Positions 1 through 6,480 are shown, numbered from the stretch's first letter. The stretch: 6,810 nt of DNA from CAZAGT01 sp964484515 (GCA_964484515.1 CAZAGT010000291.1:1-6810); one strand, 5' to 3'. The notes: a model not told the origin generated them from the sequence alone. Program-made: numbers and translations.

Positions 1-1367
1 ATCTCAGCCGGGTAGATGTTTTGGCCGCCGCGAATAATCATGTCCTTGGACCGGCCCAGGATCCAGAGACATTCCTGATCGAATTTAACGATGTCGCCGG
101 TACTCGTCCAACCGTCCTTGTCAAAGACGGTCGCGGTCAGCTCTTCATCCCGATAATAGCCGGCAGGTGCGTGCGGCCCCCTGAAATAGAGAATTCCAGG
201 TTCCCCGGAGGGGACTTCTTTTCCGTCTTCATCCATCAACCGGACTTCATTGCCGGGCAGCATCCGGCCGACCGTTCGCCGGCGGAGCTCCTTCGGATCT
301 TCCACCCGGCAGCCGGATACGGATCCCATATCCTGGGTACCCAGATCACTCGTGATCACGGCGTCAAAGGCCTTTTCCGCCTCCTCGGCGATCTGAGGCG
401 AGAGGTACCCACCGGCAGAGCGGATGAAGCGCAAGGAGCTGAGATTGTATTTGGCCGGGTCCGCCTCCAGCATTCGAACCAGATGGGTGGGTACGACCCC
501 AATGGCCGTAGCGCATTCCTTTTCGATGAGCTCGAGTGCTCCCTCAGGTCTGAACTCCTCGAGCATGGCCGTTTTGGCGCCAACGAGGGGAGCGGCAAAA
601 TAGGTCAGGGTCCCCGCAGCACCGCCCGCGTGCGGCGCAATGGCCAGGGTGGTGTCCTCATTCGTCAGATTCCAGATGTCCACCCGTCCTTTCGAGGTGC
701 AGACGCGCGGGGCCACGGGCCATTCCACCAACTTTGGAAGACCGGTCGTCCCCGACGTACTCGTGAGCAAACCCACGTTCCAGATAGGGTCGAACCTTCG
801 CTCATCGAGAGAGGCTGCATTGAACCCCCCCGCTGCGGTCTGTTGTGCTTGACGGGTGAGGGAATAGGTCCCTTCCGGCGCGTTAGCCGGAACATCGTCA
901 TCAAACAAGAAGATCTTTGTCAGATGGGGGAACCTGTCCTTGAGTCCTTTGTACATTTCAAGGTAGTCGAATTTGCGATAGACGTGGGGGATCACCACGG
1001 CCGAGGCCTCCGTGCGCTCCACCATGTACTCGAGTTCCCGCTGGCGGAGGTAGGGGTAGACCGTAAGCGATATCAGGCCCGCCCGCTCGCACGCAATTCG
1101 AGCAAGCAACCCGTAAACACTGTTTGGCGACTGGATAATGATCCGGGCCGACTTGGGGATTCCCATCTTAACCCAGGTGGCGGCGATCGCGTCCACCTCC
1201 GCCTTGGCCTCTGACCAGGTCAGCCGATACCTGGAATCGACGAGTGCCTCCCGGTCTCCATACTCGCGCGCATTTCGCTCCCAGAAATCAAAGAAGGTCT
1301 CCTGGGTCCAATACCCCTTGCTGACGAATTCCGACACCATCTCATCTGTGTATCGAATGGGTTTCAC
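1..1367 (-). CDS. AMP-forming aryl/acyl-CoA ligase (ANL superfamily), 3' end cut by window edge
   Basis: An ATP-dependent acid:CoA ligase that would adenylate a carboxylic acid and transfer it to CoA in the cytoplasm. 455 codons are visible; the family is usually about 520-560 residues, so most of the C-terminal lid, including the catalytic lysine, lies outside the window. The adenylate-forming core shows the P-loop TSTSGTTGLPK (residues 202-212), PHAGGAAGTL (245-254), VVPTHLVRML (about 278-288), the STGD motif (422-425) and the hinge region GRSKDMIIRGGQNIYPAE (438-455). The P-loop lysine is followed by Leu-Val rather than Gly, as in EntE/DhbE-type aryl-acid ligases. The start is GTG at 1367, because AGAGGAG ends 9 bases upstream, the in-frame TTG at 1376 abuts that site, and a TGA stop lies just above. 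The gene follows the UbiD gene after 86 bases and is probably co-transcribed. In this context an aromatic acid such as 4-hydroxybenzoate is the likeliest substrate. That is inference; the family is certain, the substrate is not. Confidence 0.92.
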   Translation of the reverse strand, partial: MKPIRYTDEMVSEFVSKGYWTQETFFDFWERNAREYGDREALVDSRYRLTWSEAKAEVDAIAATWVKMGIPKSARIIIQSPNSVYGLLARIACERAGLISLTVYPYLRQRELEYMVERTEASAVVIPHVYRKFDYLEMYKGLKDRFPHLTKIFLFDDDVPANAPEGTYSLTRQAQQTAAGGFNAASLDERRFDPIWNVGLLTSTSGTTGLPKLVEWPVAPRVCTSKGRVDIWNLTNEDTTLAIAPHAGGAAGTLTYFAAPLVGAKTAMLEEFRPEGALELIEKECATAIGVVPTHLVRMLEADPAKYNLSSLRFIRSAGGYLSPQIAEEAEKAFDAVITSDLGTQDMGSVSGCRVEDPKELRRRTVGRMLPGNEVRLMDEDGKEVPSGEPGILYFRGPHAPAGYYRDEELTATVFDKDGWTSTGDIVKFDQECLWILGRSKDMIIRGGQNIYPAE

Positions 1368-1376
1368 GACAATCAA

Positions 1377-1383
1377 CTCCTCT
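1377..1383 (-). promoter_or_regulatory. Ribosome binding site deciding the GTG start of the CoA ligase
   Basis: The minus strand reads AGAGGAG followed by nine bases and GTG at 1367-1365. The spacing fits the GTG and rules out the in-frame TTG at 1376-1374, which touches the site directly. There is no in-frame ATG until residue 10. Confidence 0.7.
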
Positions 1384-1398
1384 CAGCCATGGCGTTTT

Positions 1399-1434
1399 GT
1401 GAATCACCCTGCGCCTTCGCGCGGGGTGATTCAC
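1399..1434 (-). other. Strong intercistronic stem-loop between the UbiD and ligase genes
   Basis: The arms GTGAATCACCC and GGGTGATTCAC (1399-1409 and 1424-1434) are perfect 11-base reverse complements. Inside them GCGC (1411-1414) and GCGC (1419-1422) add four more pairs around a four-base loop, with one mismatch between the two stems. It lies 20 bases after the UbiD stop codon and ends 32 bases before the ligase start. On the minus strand it is followed by AAAACG, not a run of T, so it does not look like a classical intrinsic terminator. More likely roles are mRNA processing or 3'-end protection of the UbiD message; a protein-binding operator or REP-like element is also possible. The structure is seen directly; the function is inferred. 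Confidence 0.75.
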
Positions 1435-1453
1435 TTTGGGCGCTCCGAACTTC

Positions 1454-2854
1454 TCAGAACCCCAATTCCGACCAGCGCCTCTGCACCCTCTTGACGATAT
1501 CAGGGTCTAGTTCGATCGGGATCGGTTTCTGCTTCCATTCATACGGGATCGTCGCGTCGATGATCAGTCGACCGGTGATCTCCCTTGCGTCCAGCGGCAG
1601 CGACGGATCCAGCGGGGTGGATCGCCCGCGCTTGATGACCTGAGATCGGTTGGGCTGAAACCTGAAACTGAGCGCCCAGAGTACACGCGGTAAATCCCAG
1701 GGGTCGATATCATCGTCCACCACGATGACGGTCTTGAGACCATAGGCCCCCATCTCGGTCGAAATGGCGGCCGTACCGACCTGATCCGCGTGCCCCGGGT
1801 ACATCTGCTTCACGGAGATGATGGCGATGAACCTCCCCGAGCCCTCCGGTGGGCAGTAGACCGCCTTCAATCCGGGAATCCGCATGGCGACCAGTTGCTG
1901 CCAGAGCGTGGCTCCGTAGGTAAGTGCCATGGTCATGTGGGTGTCCGTGACTGCGCGGCCCACGGTCGTCGACCAGAAGATCGGGTTGTTCCGGTGGGTG
2001 ACGCAGTTCACCTTGATGTAATTACGCGGATCAGTACCGACTCCCGAGTAATAACCGGTATATTCGCCAAAAGGCCCTTCCGGTTTAAAGGCCTCTGCGT
2101 CAACTTCACCCTCGGCCACGATCTCGGCGCTGGCAGGAACCGGCAGGTCAACCGTTTCACACTTGACGACCTCGACGCCTTCACCCCGGATAGACCCGGC
2201 CAAATCGTACTCCGAATCAAAGGCGGACAGCCTGGCGGCGCCCATGAGGAAGAGCAGCGGGTCGCAGCCGACGACGACCGCAACAGGCATGGGCTCTTTC
2301 CGTTCGGCGTATGTCTTAAGCATGATGTCGGCATGCTTTCCCTTGATGAATTGCGTGCCCAGGGTATTCTTGTCGAGCAGTTGAAGCCTGTAGGTTCCAA
2401 GGTTGACCCATCCGGTGTCCGGGTCTTTGGTAACGACGAAGTGGGCCGTGCCGAAGTACCGACCGCCGTCCAAGGGGTAGAACTTGGGCGCCGGAAATTT
2501 GAAGAGATCGACCTCGTCACCCTTCATGACATTTTCCTTGCAGGGGCCGTTGTCGACCATGGTGGGAGGGATCTTGGCCCCGGCCTTATCGACCCATTCG
2601 CGCATGAGATCAACCAGGGAGGATGATCGCGGCATTCCCATGATCAGGGCCAGTCTTTCGGTCGTCGTGCAGACGCTCGTAATGACTGGGGAATCGTAGT
2701 CCTTTACATTTTCGAAAAGGAGGGCGGGACCGATCTTTTCTTCATTGATTTTGGCAATATGGGATAGTTCCAGATCCCAGTCGACTTCTGCCTTGATTCG
2801 GTGCAGCAACCCCTCGTTTTCGGCCAGGCTGATAAAATCCCTCATGTCTTTCAT
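1454..2854 (-). CDS. UbiD-family prenylated-FMN-dependent aromatic acid (de)carboxylase
   Basis: A 466-residue UbiD-type enzyme, a normal length for the family, expected to be cytosolic and to use prenylated FMN, a divalent metal and K+. The family interconverts aromatic or unsaturated acids and their decarboxylated forms. Residues matching known cofactor/metal ligands are N151 (in VNLGTYR), H174 (in KGKHAD) and E244 (in SAEIVAEGE). The catalytic Arg-Glu-Glu set is R156, E259 and E264, the last two in PEGPFGEYTGYY (258-269). The late signature VDDDIDPWDLPRVLWAL (379-395) is also typical. The start is supported by AGAGGAGGAG ending 9 bases before the ATG. A second ATG at codon 4 is possible but less well spaced. 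Next to phenylphosphate-synthase-like genes it resembles the catalytic UbiD-like subunits of phenylphosphate carboxylase (PpcA/PpcD), which carboxylate phenylphosphate to 4-hydroxybenzoate. Plain hydroxyarylic acid decarboxylase activity is the alternative. No UbiX (prenyl-FMN synthase) gene is in the window. Confidence 0.94.
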   Translation of the reverse strand: MKDMRDFISLAENEGLLHRIKAEVDWDLELSHIAKINEEKIGPALLFENVKDYDSPVITSVCTTTERLALIMGMPRSSSLVDLMREWVDKAGAKIPPTMVDNGPCKENVMKGDEVDLFKFPAPKFYPLDGGRYFGTAHFVVTKDPDTGWVNLGTYRLQLLDKNTLGTQFIKGKHADIMLKTYAERKEPMPVAVVVGCDPLLFLMGAARLSAFDSEYDLAGSIRGEGVEVVKCETVDLPVPASAEIVAEGEVDAEAFKPEGPFGEYTGYYSGVGTDPRNYIKVNCVTHRNNPIFWSTTVGRAVTDTHMTMALTYGATLWQQLVAMRIPGLKAVYCPPEGSGRFIAIISVKQMYPGHADQVGTAAISTEMGAYGLKTVIVVDDDIDPWDLPRVLWALSFRFQPNRSQVIKRGRSTPLDPSLPLDAREITGRLIIDATIPYEWKQKPIPIELDPDIVKRVQRRWSELGF

Positions 2855-3096
2855 CTCGAAAATCTCCTCCTCTCATACGATTTCGCTCGTCGAGATCGAG
2901 CCAGATAGAAAACGACCTAACCTTCAATAGAAACGGAGAATTCGAATATCGAAATTCAAACAATATTTCAATGACCAAAATCCGTGGGCCTCAAACAGAG
3001 CGCCGGCCAAGACGGTAGTTCAGCGTCAAATCGAGGTTTCGCGATGGAATGGGCCGGTTTCAGATGGCCAACGTAATGGAGTGTTGGAGAATCGGT

Positions 3097-3219
3097 CTAG
3101 CCAGGCCACTGCTCTATGACCGGAATCCTCTGCGTTTTCACGATTTCAAGGGCGATGTTATCAGGGTTGACAGCCCTTTCATCGCAGCCTATGCAGGTCT
3201 TGGGCGGGCATAATCTCAA
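3097..3219 (-). pseudogene. Possible gene remnant or very small Cys-rich ORF
   Basis: A minus-strand frame, open from 3321 and ending with TAG at 3099-3097, reads convincingly like protein over its last ~36 codons. It contains CPPKTCIGCDERAVNPD, with three cysteines spaced C-x4-C-x2-C, then a segment ending in RIPVIEQWPG. Codons there favour the purine-N-pyrimidine pattern of real genes. The upstream part of the frame reads less like protein. There is no in-frame ATG or GTG; TTG codons occur at 3219 and 3231 but without a clear ribosome binding site. It may be the surviving 3' end of a deleted gene, or a small metal-binding subunit with an unusual start. I do not recognise the family. It lies where larger clusters carry further synthase or carboxylase subunit genes, but no relationship can be shown from the sequence alone. 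Confidence 0.3.
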
Positions 3220-3363
3220 ACCACTGAGCAATCGTGGAAATAAAAAGGAGGGAAGGGGAGAATATTGCCCTGGATTTGAAAGTCTGATCTTCGGTGTCAG
3301 GTCAGAGACAAAAAATCCTACCTAAAAACCCCGCAATGTTCCACCCCGCGATTAGGCGGTCTT

Positions 3364-3403
3364 TCCAATGCTCCAATGCCCCAACACTCCAGTGCTCCAA
3401 GGC
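3364..3403. repeat. Octamer tandem repeat, five units
   Basis: Five consecutive 8-base units follow the pattern TCCAATGC: TCCAATGC, TCCAATGC, CCCAACAC, TCCAGTGC and TCCAAGGC. They end three bases short of the ppsB stop codon, so on the coding strand they form the start of its 3' untranslated region. An 11-base core of the array (3381-3391) recurs inverted at 3077-3087. Similar short TCCAA-rich arrays occur between genes in some deltaproteobacteria, but that recollection was not checked. Confidence 0.7.
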
Positions 3404-3406
3404 CCC

Positions 3407-4471
3407 TTAAAGCGTAATCCGGGACATGGCTCTTTCCATGAGTAGTTGGTAACCGCTCTTTGCACCGATGACCGGCTCCTGCCGCCGTTGACTCCAAACC
3501 GTCTCCGGCCGGCTTTGGACAATGAACATATTGAGCGGGAAGGGAAGGTCCCTATCGATGGCCCACTCAATGTCCTGTGGGCAACCGTAATGGGCTTCGA
3601 TCTCCTTCGCGAGACTCACCAACTCTTTGATTTCTCGGTCCTCCAGACAGCACTTAGACTGCCTTTCAGGGGCGACGTCATTGTGGACGACGTGCCCCTT
3701 TTCCCCGTCAAAGGCGCACTCGACGTGTTTGTTGGAGATGATCCGTTCGTTGATTTCCAAGACGACCTTGTCGACGACAAACTTGTCAGGATTTACGGAG
3801 CCGGAAACGACAGTTTCGCCTAGCCCCCAACTACCCTCGATAACGACCTTGGAAAGGTCTCCGTCGGTCGGGTTCAGGGTGAACATGACACCGGCGCACT
3901 TCGAGTTGACCATCTTCTGGACGCCTACGCTAATGAGGACCTTTTCATGGGGGAAGTCGTTCTTGATCCGATAGCTGATTGCGCGCGGGGTGAATAGACT
4001 GGCCCAGCATCTTCGGACATGCTCGAGGAGGCGATCGGCCCCCTCAATCCAGAGATAGGTGTCCTGCTGTCCGGCAAAGCTTGCAGTTGGCAGATCTTCC
4101 GCCGTGGCACTGGATCTCACCGCGACCGGGGGTCTCTGAGTCGCGCATTTCTGACCTAGACGCTCATAGCCGTCCCGGATCGCGTCTTGAACATCATCGG
4201 GTACCGGGGCTTGCGTAATCAGCGACCGGATCCGATCGGCCGTTCTCTCCAGAGCCTCCACATCATCCGGGTCCAGGGATGCGAGGGCGGCGGTAATCTC
4301 AATCCCAATCCCGTTCTTCTTCAAAAAGGTGAGATAGCCGTTCGTGGTGACGGAAAAGCCTGGAGGAATCCGGAGGCCCGCACCGATCATCTCCCCTAGG
4401 TTGGCGTTCTTTCCGCCCACCACGGAAATGAAACCCTTACCCGCCTCTTCGAATGGAAGGATATAGTCCAT
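3407..4471 (-). CDS. ppsB: Phenylphosphate synthase subunit B-like, PEP-synthase-type ATP-binding chain
   Basis: A 354-residue protein (about 39 kDa) equivalent to the N-terminal ATP-binding domain of PEP synthase, encoded as a free-standing chain. It would bind ATP and phosphorylate the catalytic histidine of PpsA. Visible motifs are VGGKNANLGEM (18-28, K21), VAVRSSATAEDLPTASFAGQ (116-135, R119), EGSWGLGETVVSGSVNPD (212-229), CPQDIEWAID (297-306, E302) and FIVQSRPET (316-324, Q319 and R321). These match the nucleotide- and metal-binding elements of the PEP synthase/pyruvate phosphate dikinase family. The protein ends shortly after the last motif, so there is no swivelling or PEP-binding domain. 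The ATG is preceded by GGGGGTGAAGAC, an acceptable but not strong ribosome binding site. It follows ppsA by 97 bases. Thauera-type phenylphosphate synthase has a ~40 kDa subunit of this kind. Alternatives are aniline-phosphorylating homologues or another two-chain phosphotransferase such as a split rifampin-phosphotransferase relative. Confidence 0.82.
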   Translation of the reverse strand: MDYILPFEEAGKGFISVVGGKNANLGEMIGAGLRIPPGFSVTTNGYLTFLKKNGIGIEITAALASLDPDDVEALERTADRIRSLITQAPVPDDVQDAIRDGYERLGQKCATQRPPVAVRSSATAEDLPTASFAGQQDTYLWIEGADRLLEHVRRCWASLFTPRAISYRIKNDFPHEKVLISVGVQKMVNSKCAGVMFTLNPTDGDLSKVVIEGSWGLGETVVSGSVNPDKFVVDKVVLEINERIISNKHVECAFDGEKGHVVHNDVAPERQSKCCLEDREIKELVSLAKEIEAHYGCPQDIEWAIDRDLPFPLNMFIVQSRPETVWSQRRQEPVIGAKSGYQLLMERAMSRITL

Positions 4472-4530
4472 GTCTTCACCCCCAGGAGCCCGACTCCCGA
4501 TCCTCCGATCTCGTTTTGACCGCCTCCTTC

Positions 4531-4558
4531 CAGCCCTCCCCCCTGAGGGGCAGGGCTG
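4531..4558 (-). other. GC-rich stem-loop in the ppsA-ppsB spacer
   Basis: CAGCCCT (4531-4537) and AGGGCTG (4552-4558) are perfect 7-base reverse complements. Between them CCCC and GGGG can add four pairs around a three-base loop, leaving a small asymmetric internal bulge. It starts 13 bases after the ppsA stop and lies about 60 bases before the ppsB start. No T-run follows on the minus strand, where the next bases are GAAGGAGG, so readthrough into ppsB is likely. A role in setting the ratio or stability of the two messages is inferred. Confidence 0.6.
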
Positions 4559-4571
4559 ACGGGGGTATGAT

Positions 4572-6431
4572 CTAGGTGGCTCGCTCGACGATCGTCACCA
4601 CTCCCGTGTCACCGTCGACCCTGACCACATCGCCCGTCTTGATGACCGAGGTGGCGATGCCGGCGCCAGTAACGGATGGAACCCCATACTCCCGACACAC
4701 GATGGCTGCGTGGCTAGTCAGTCCGCCGATGTCCGTCACGGCCGCCTTGATTTTGGTGAAGACGGGCGCCCACGAGGGATTCGTAGACGGACACACCAGA
4801 ATTTCACCCGGCTCAAGCGTCACGATCTCATCGAGTAACTTGAGGACCCGTGCCTTGCCCTCGGCGGACCCGGCCGAGGATGCAAAACCCTTGATTTCCG
4901 ACAGATCTTCAGGTTTGACCGCCCCGACGCCTTTGAGCCATTCCTTGACCTTGTCTGTGGTCACACCCCAAAGCATCACGGTGAAGGGCTCGGCCACCTC
5001 CAGCGGCGGGACTCCGAGCGCCGGCGTGGGCAGCCACTTCTTGGCGGCCTCGAGGATCTTTTTACGTTTTTGAGCCTTGGCCTTGTAGTATCGGTCCCTC
5101 AGGGGGATGTCGACTCCCAGGGCCCAGCCGGTCGCCACTTCGGTCAGGATTTCCGGGATTTCGTAACGGCTGAACATGAAGATGTCGTCCACGTTCTCCA
5201 GCATCCCGCAGTTGACCAGGAGCCTACCGAAGCCCCGGATCTTATCGAACCAGATCGTGTGGAACCAATGTTCCACCCAAAAGAGGTGATCCTCCGCGTA
5301 ACGGTAGATGGTTCGAATCGTCTTATAGGCATCATCGAAAGACTTCCGGTCCTCATCCGTCTTGATGAGCTTCCGGTACTCGGCGACGATCGCATCCCGC
5401 TGTTTGTCGATCTCCGTCAGAGAGCGTTCGATCTTGTCTCCCTCTTCGAGTCTCTTTACGTAGCTGGCAATGTACCCGAAAGGGATCGCAAGGTTGGTGA
5501 GCCAGCTGCTCTCGTGGTGGAGCCAGCCGCTGCCGCACGAGACGTAAAACCAAGGGTCTTTCGCCTCCTCGAGTTCTTCGAGCCACTGCCTCCCGTCGGG
5601 GATCTTCTTTAATTCATTGATCTTCTGTTCCACCGACATCTCGGTCTTGAGGATGTCAGCCACCTCCCGCATCGAGGTCGCCAGTCTGGATAGACGACAT
5701 AGTTCCTCCTCGGGACGGAACATGGAAACGTAGGCCCCGGCCACCATTTTTCCGATGGCGCTTTCACTGATGCCGGGAAAGAGCTTGCGGGCCACATCAC
5801 CGAACATGAGGTAGGCAAGATAGGTGAGATTGAGCATCTCGAAGTGGTATTGCCAACCCTTGAACATCTGATTGACAACCTTGTCAAAGGCCTCGACGAG
5901 ATCATAGGACGCATAGTAGCCTTTTGGCGCCGGCAGGACGTCGTCCTCATGGACGAACTCCGGAAGCTCCGACGGTACCGGTACCGCAACCATCTCTTGG
6001 CCGAGCGCCTTGAATTTGTTCAGCCATTTGTCCCACAGCTCATCATAGTGCTCAAAGACATAGAAGACGCGCTTTTCGAAAAGCCCGGCCTTTTGCTTGA
6101 TGACTTCCTCAGGTGGCGGCTCAATAGCACAAATGTACATGTAGCAACCAACCATCCGCTGGGCAATCCCTTGGGCCGGTGGGATGCAGAAGACCCTCGT
6201 CGTATATTGGGAAAGGGCAATTTGCCAGGCCTCCTGAAATATCAGGTCCAGGGGCGGCATAGGTTCCGGGGCGTGGATCTTGTCCTGATACCAAAACTGT
6301 CTCTTCTCCCAGTCCGCTCTTTCTTCCGAAAATAAGTAGTGCGATGGATACATCTCTTCCCAGCCTTCAAGTTCGGGTGGAACCTGAAACTCGTGAGGAT
6401 CCGGAAACCTTCCCATTTTTTCTTCCGCCAT
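4572..6431 (-). CDS. ppsA: Phenylphosphate synthase subunit A-like, phosphohistidine chain
   Basis: A 619-residue protein (about 70 kDa) matching the large subunit of phenylphosphate synthase. It would carry the phosphorylated histidine and transfer phosphate to the ring substrate, with PpsB supplying the ATP site. Residues 1 to about 500 form a largely helical, Trp/Tyr-rich domain, with ENVDDIFMFSRYEI at 412-425 resembling the segment before the swivel domain in PEP-utilising enzymes. The swivel domain begins at GFASSAGSAEGKARVL (515-530) and continues with GEILVCPSTNPSWAP (542-556) and GGLTSHAAIVCREYGVPSV (569-587). H574 is the expected phosphorylated residue; from memory the Thauera enzyme uses His-569, very close in position. 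The PEP-binding barrel of PEP synthase is absent. The start is M at 6431, preceded by AGAGGGAGGG with 5-base spacing; the frame extends 46 codons further but without such a site. It is the first gene of the cluster seen here. An aniline- or other ring-phosphorylating homologue cannot be excluded. Confidence 0.83.
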   Translation of the reverse strand: MAEEKMGRFPDPHEFQVPPELEGWEEMYPSHYLFSEERADWEKRQFWYQDKIHAPEPMPPLDLIFQEAWQIALSQYTTRVFCIPPAQGIAQRMVGCYMYICAIEPPPEEVIKQKAGLFEKRVFYVFEHYDELWDKWLNKFKALGQEMVAVPVPSELPEFVHEDDVLPAPKGYYASYDLVEAFDKVVNQMFKGWQYHFEMLNLTYLAYLMFGDVARKLFPGISESAIGKMVAGAYVSMFRPEEELCRLSRLATSMREVADILKTEMSVEQKINELKKIPDGRQWLEELEEAKDPWFYVSCGSGWLHHESSWLTNLAIPFGYIASYVKRLEEGDKIERSLTEIDKQRDAIVAEYRKLIKTDEDRKSFDDAYKTIRTIYRYAEDHLFWVEHWFHTIWFDKIRGFGRLLVNCGMLENVDDIFMFSRYEIPEILTEVATGWALGVDIPLRDRYYKAKAQKRKKILEAAKKWLPTPALGVPPLEVAEPFTVMLWGVTTDKVKEWLKGVGAVKPEDLSEIKGFASSAGSAEGKARVLKLLDEIVTLEPGEILVCPSTNPSWAPVFTKIKAAVTDIGGLTSHAAIVCREYGVPSVTGAGIATSVIKTGDVVRVDGDTGVVTIVERAT

Positions 6432-6436
6432 TTTAA

Positions 6437-6446
6437 CCCTCCCTCT
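6437..6446 (-). promoter_or_regulatory. Ribosome binding site deciding the ppsA start
   Basis: The minus strand reads AGAGGGAGGG, then TTAAA, then the ATG at 6431. This strong site selects the 619-residue product over the longer open frame that begins at 6569. Confidence 0.75.
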
Positions 6447-6480
6447 GTGACGTTTAGGTTCGAAGGAAACCCCGTGCCGC

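Larger units (their letters stand above)
2855..3406. other. 552-base gap between ppsB and the UbiD gene
   Basis: No complete gene is seen on either strand. Nearest the UbiD gene is its ribosome binding site (2864-2873). Further up is an AT-rich patch with the inverted repeat TTCGA-ATA-TCGAA at 2941-2953 and a weak possible promoter for the UbiD gene (TTGAAA at 2971-2966, 17-base spacer, TATTCG at 2948-2943). Beyond that are a protein-like frame ending at 3097 and an octamer repeat next to the ppsB stop. The gap is five times longer than the other spacers, so the UbiD and ligase genes may form their own transcription unit. No convincing intrinsic terminator for ppsB was found. Confidence 0.6.

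Noticed and set aside
21..1214. Long plus-strand open frame of 397 codons
   Set aside because: It is the antisense shadow of the CoA ligase. The minus-strand frame carries clear ANL motifs, while the plus-strand product has no recognisable domain and no ribosome binding site.
1790..2626. Plus-strand open frame of 278 codons
   Set aside because: It lies wholly opposite the UbiD gene, whose motifs are unambiguous. Its translation shows no coherent family feature.
2943..2971. Sigma-70-like promoter for the UbiD gene (TTGAAA, 17 bases, TATTCG)
   Set aside because: The -10 box matches only three of six consensus positions and the region is AT-rich, so chance matches are expected. It is mentioned only in the description of the gap.
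3310..3360. Intrinsic terminator after ppsB (GCGGGG followed by TTTTT on the minus strand)
   Set aside because: The T-rich stretch exists, but only a 4-5 bp stem can be drawn before it, too weak to call.
3407..6431. Calling ppsA and ppsB a frameshifted PEP synthase or pyruvate phosphate dikinase
   Set aside because: Both reading frames are intact with their own starts and a 97-base spacer. The PEP-binding barrel is absent and the large N-terminal domain of PpsA is not part of PEP synthase. The layout fits a genuine two-subunit enzyme.
6456..6480. Sigma-54-like promoter upstream of ppsA (GGCAC then TTTCC on the minus strand)
   Set aside because: The -24 half is plausible but lacks the leading T, and the -12 half has CC where GC is essential.
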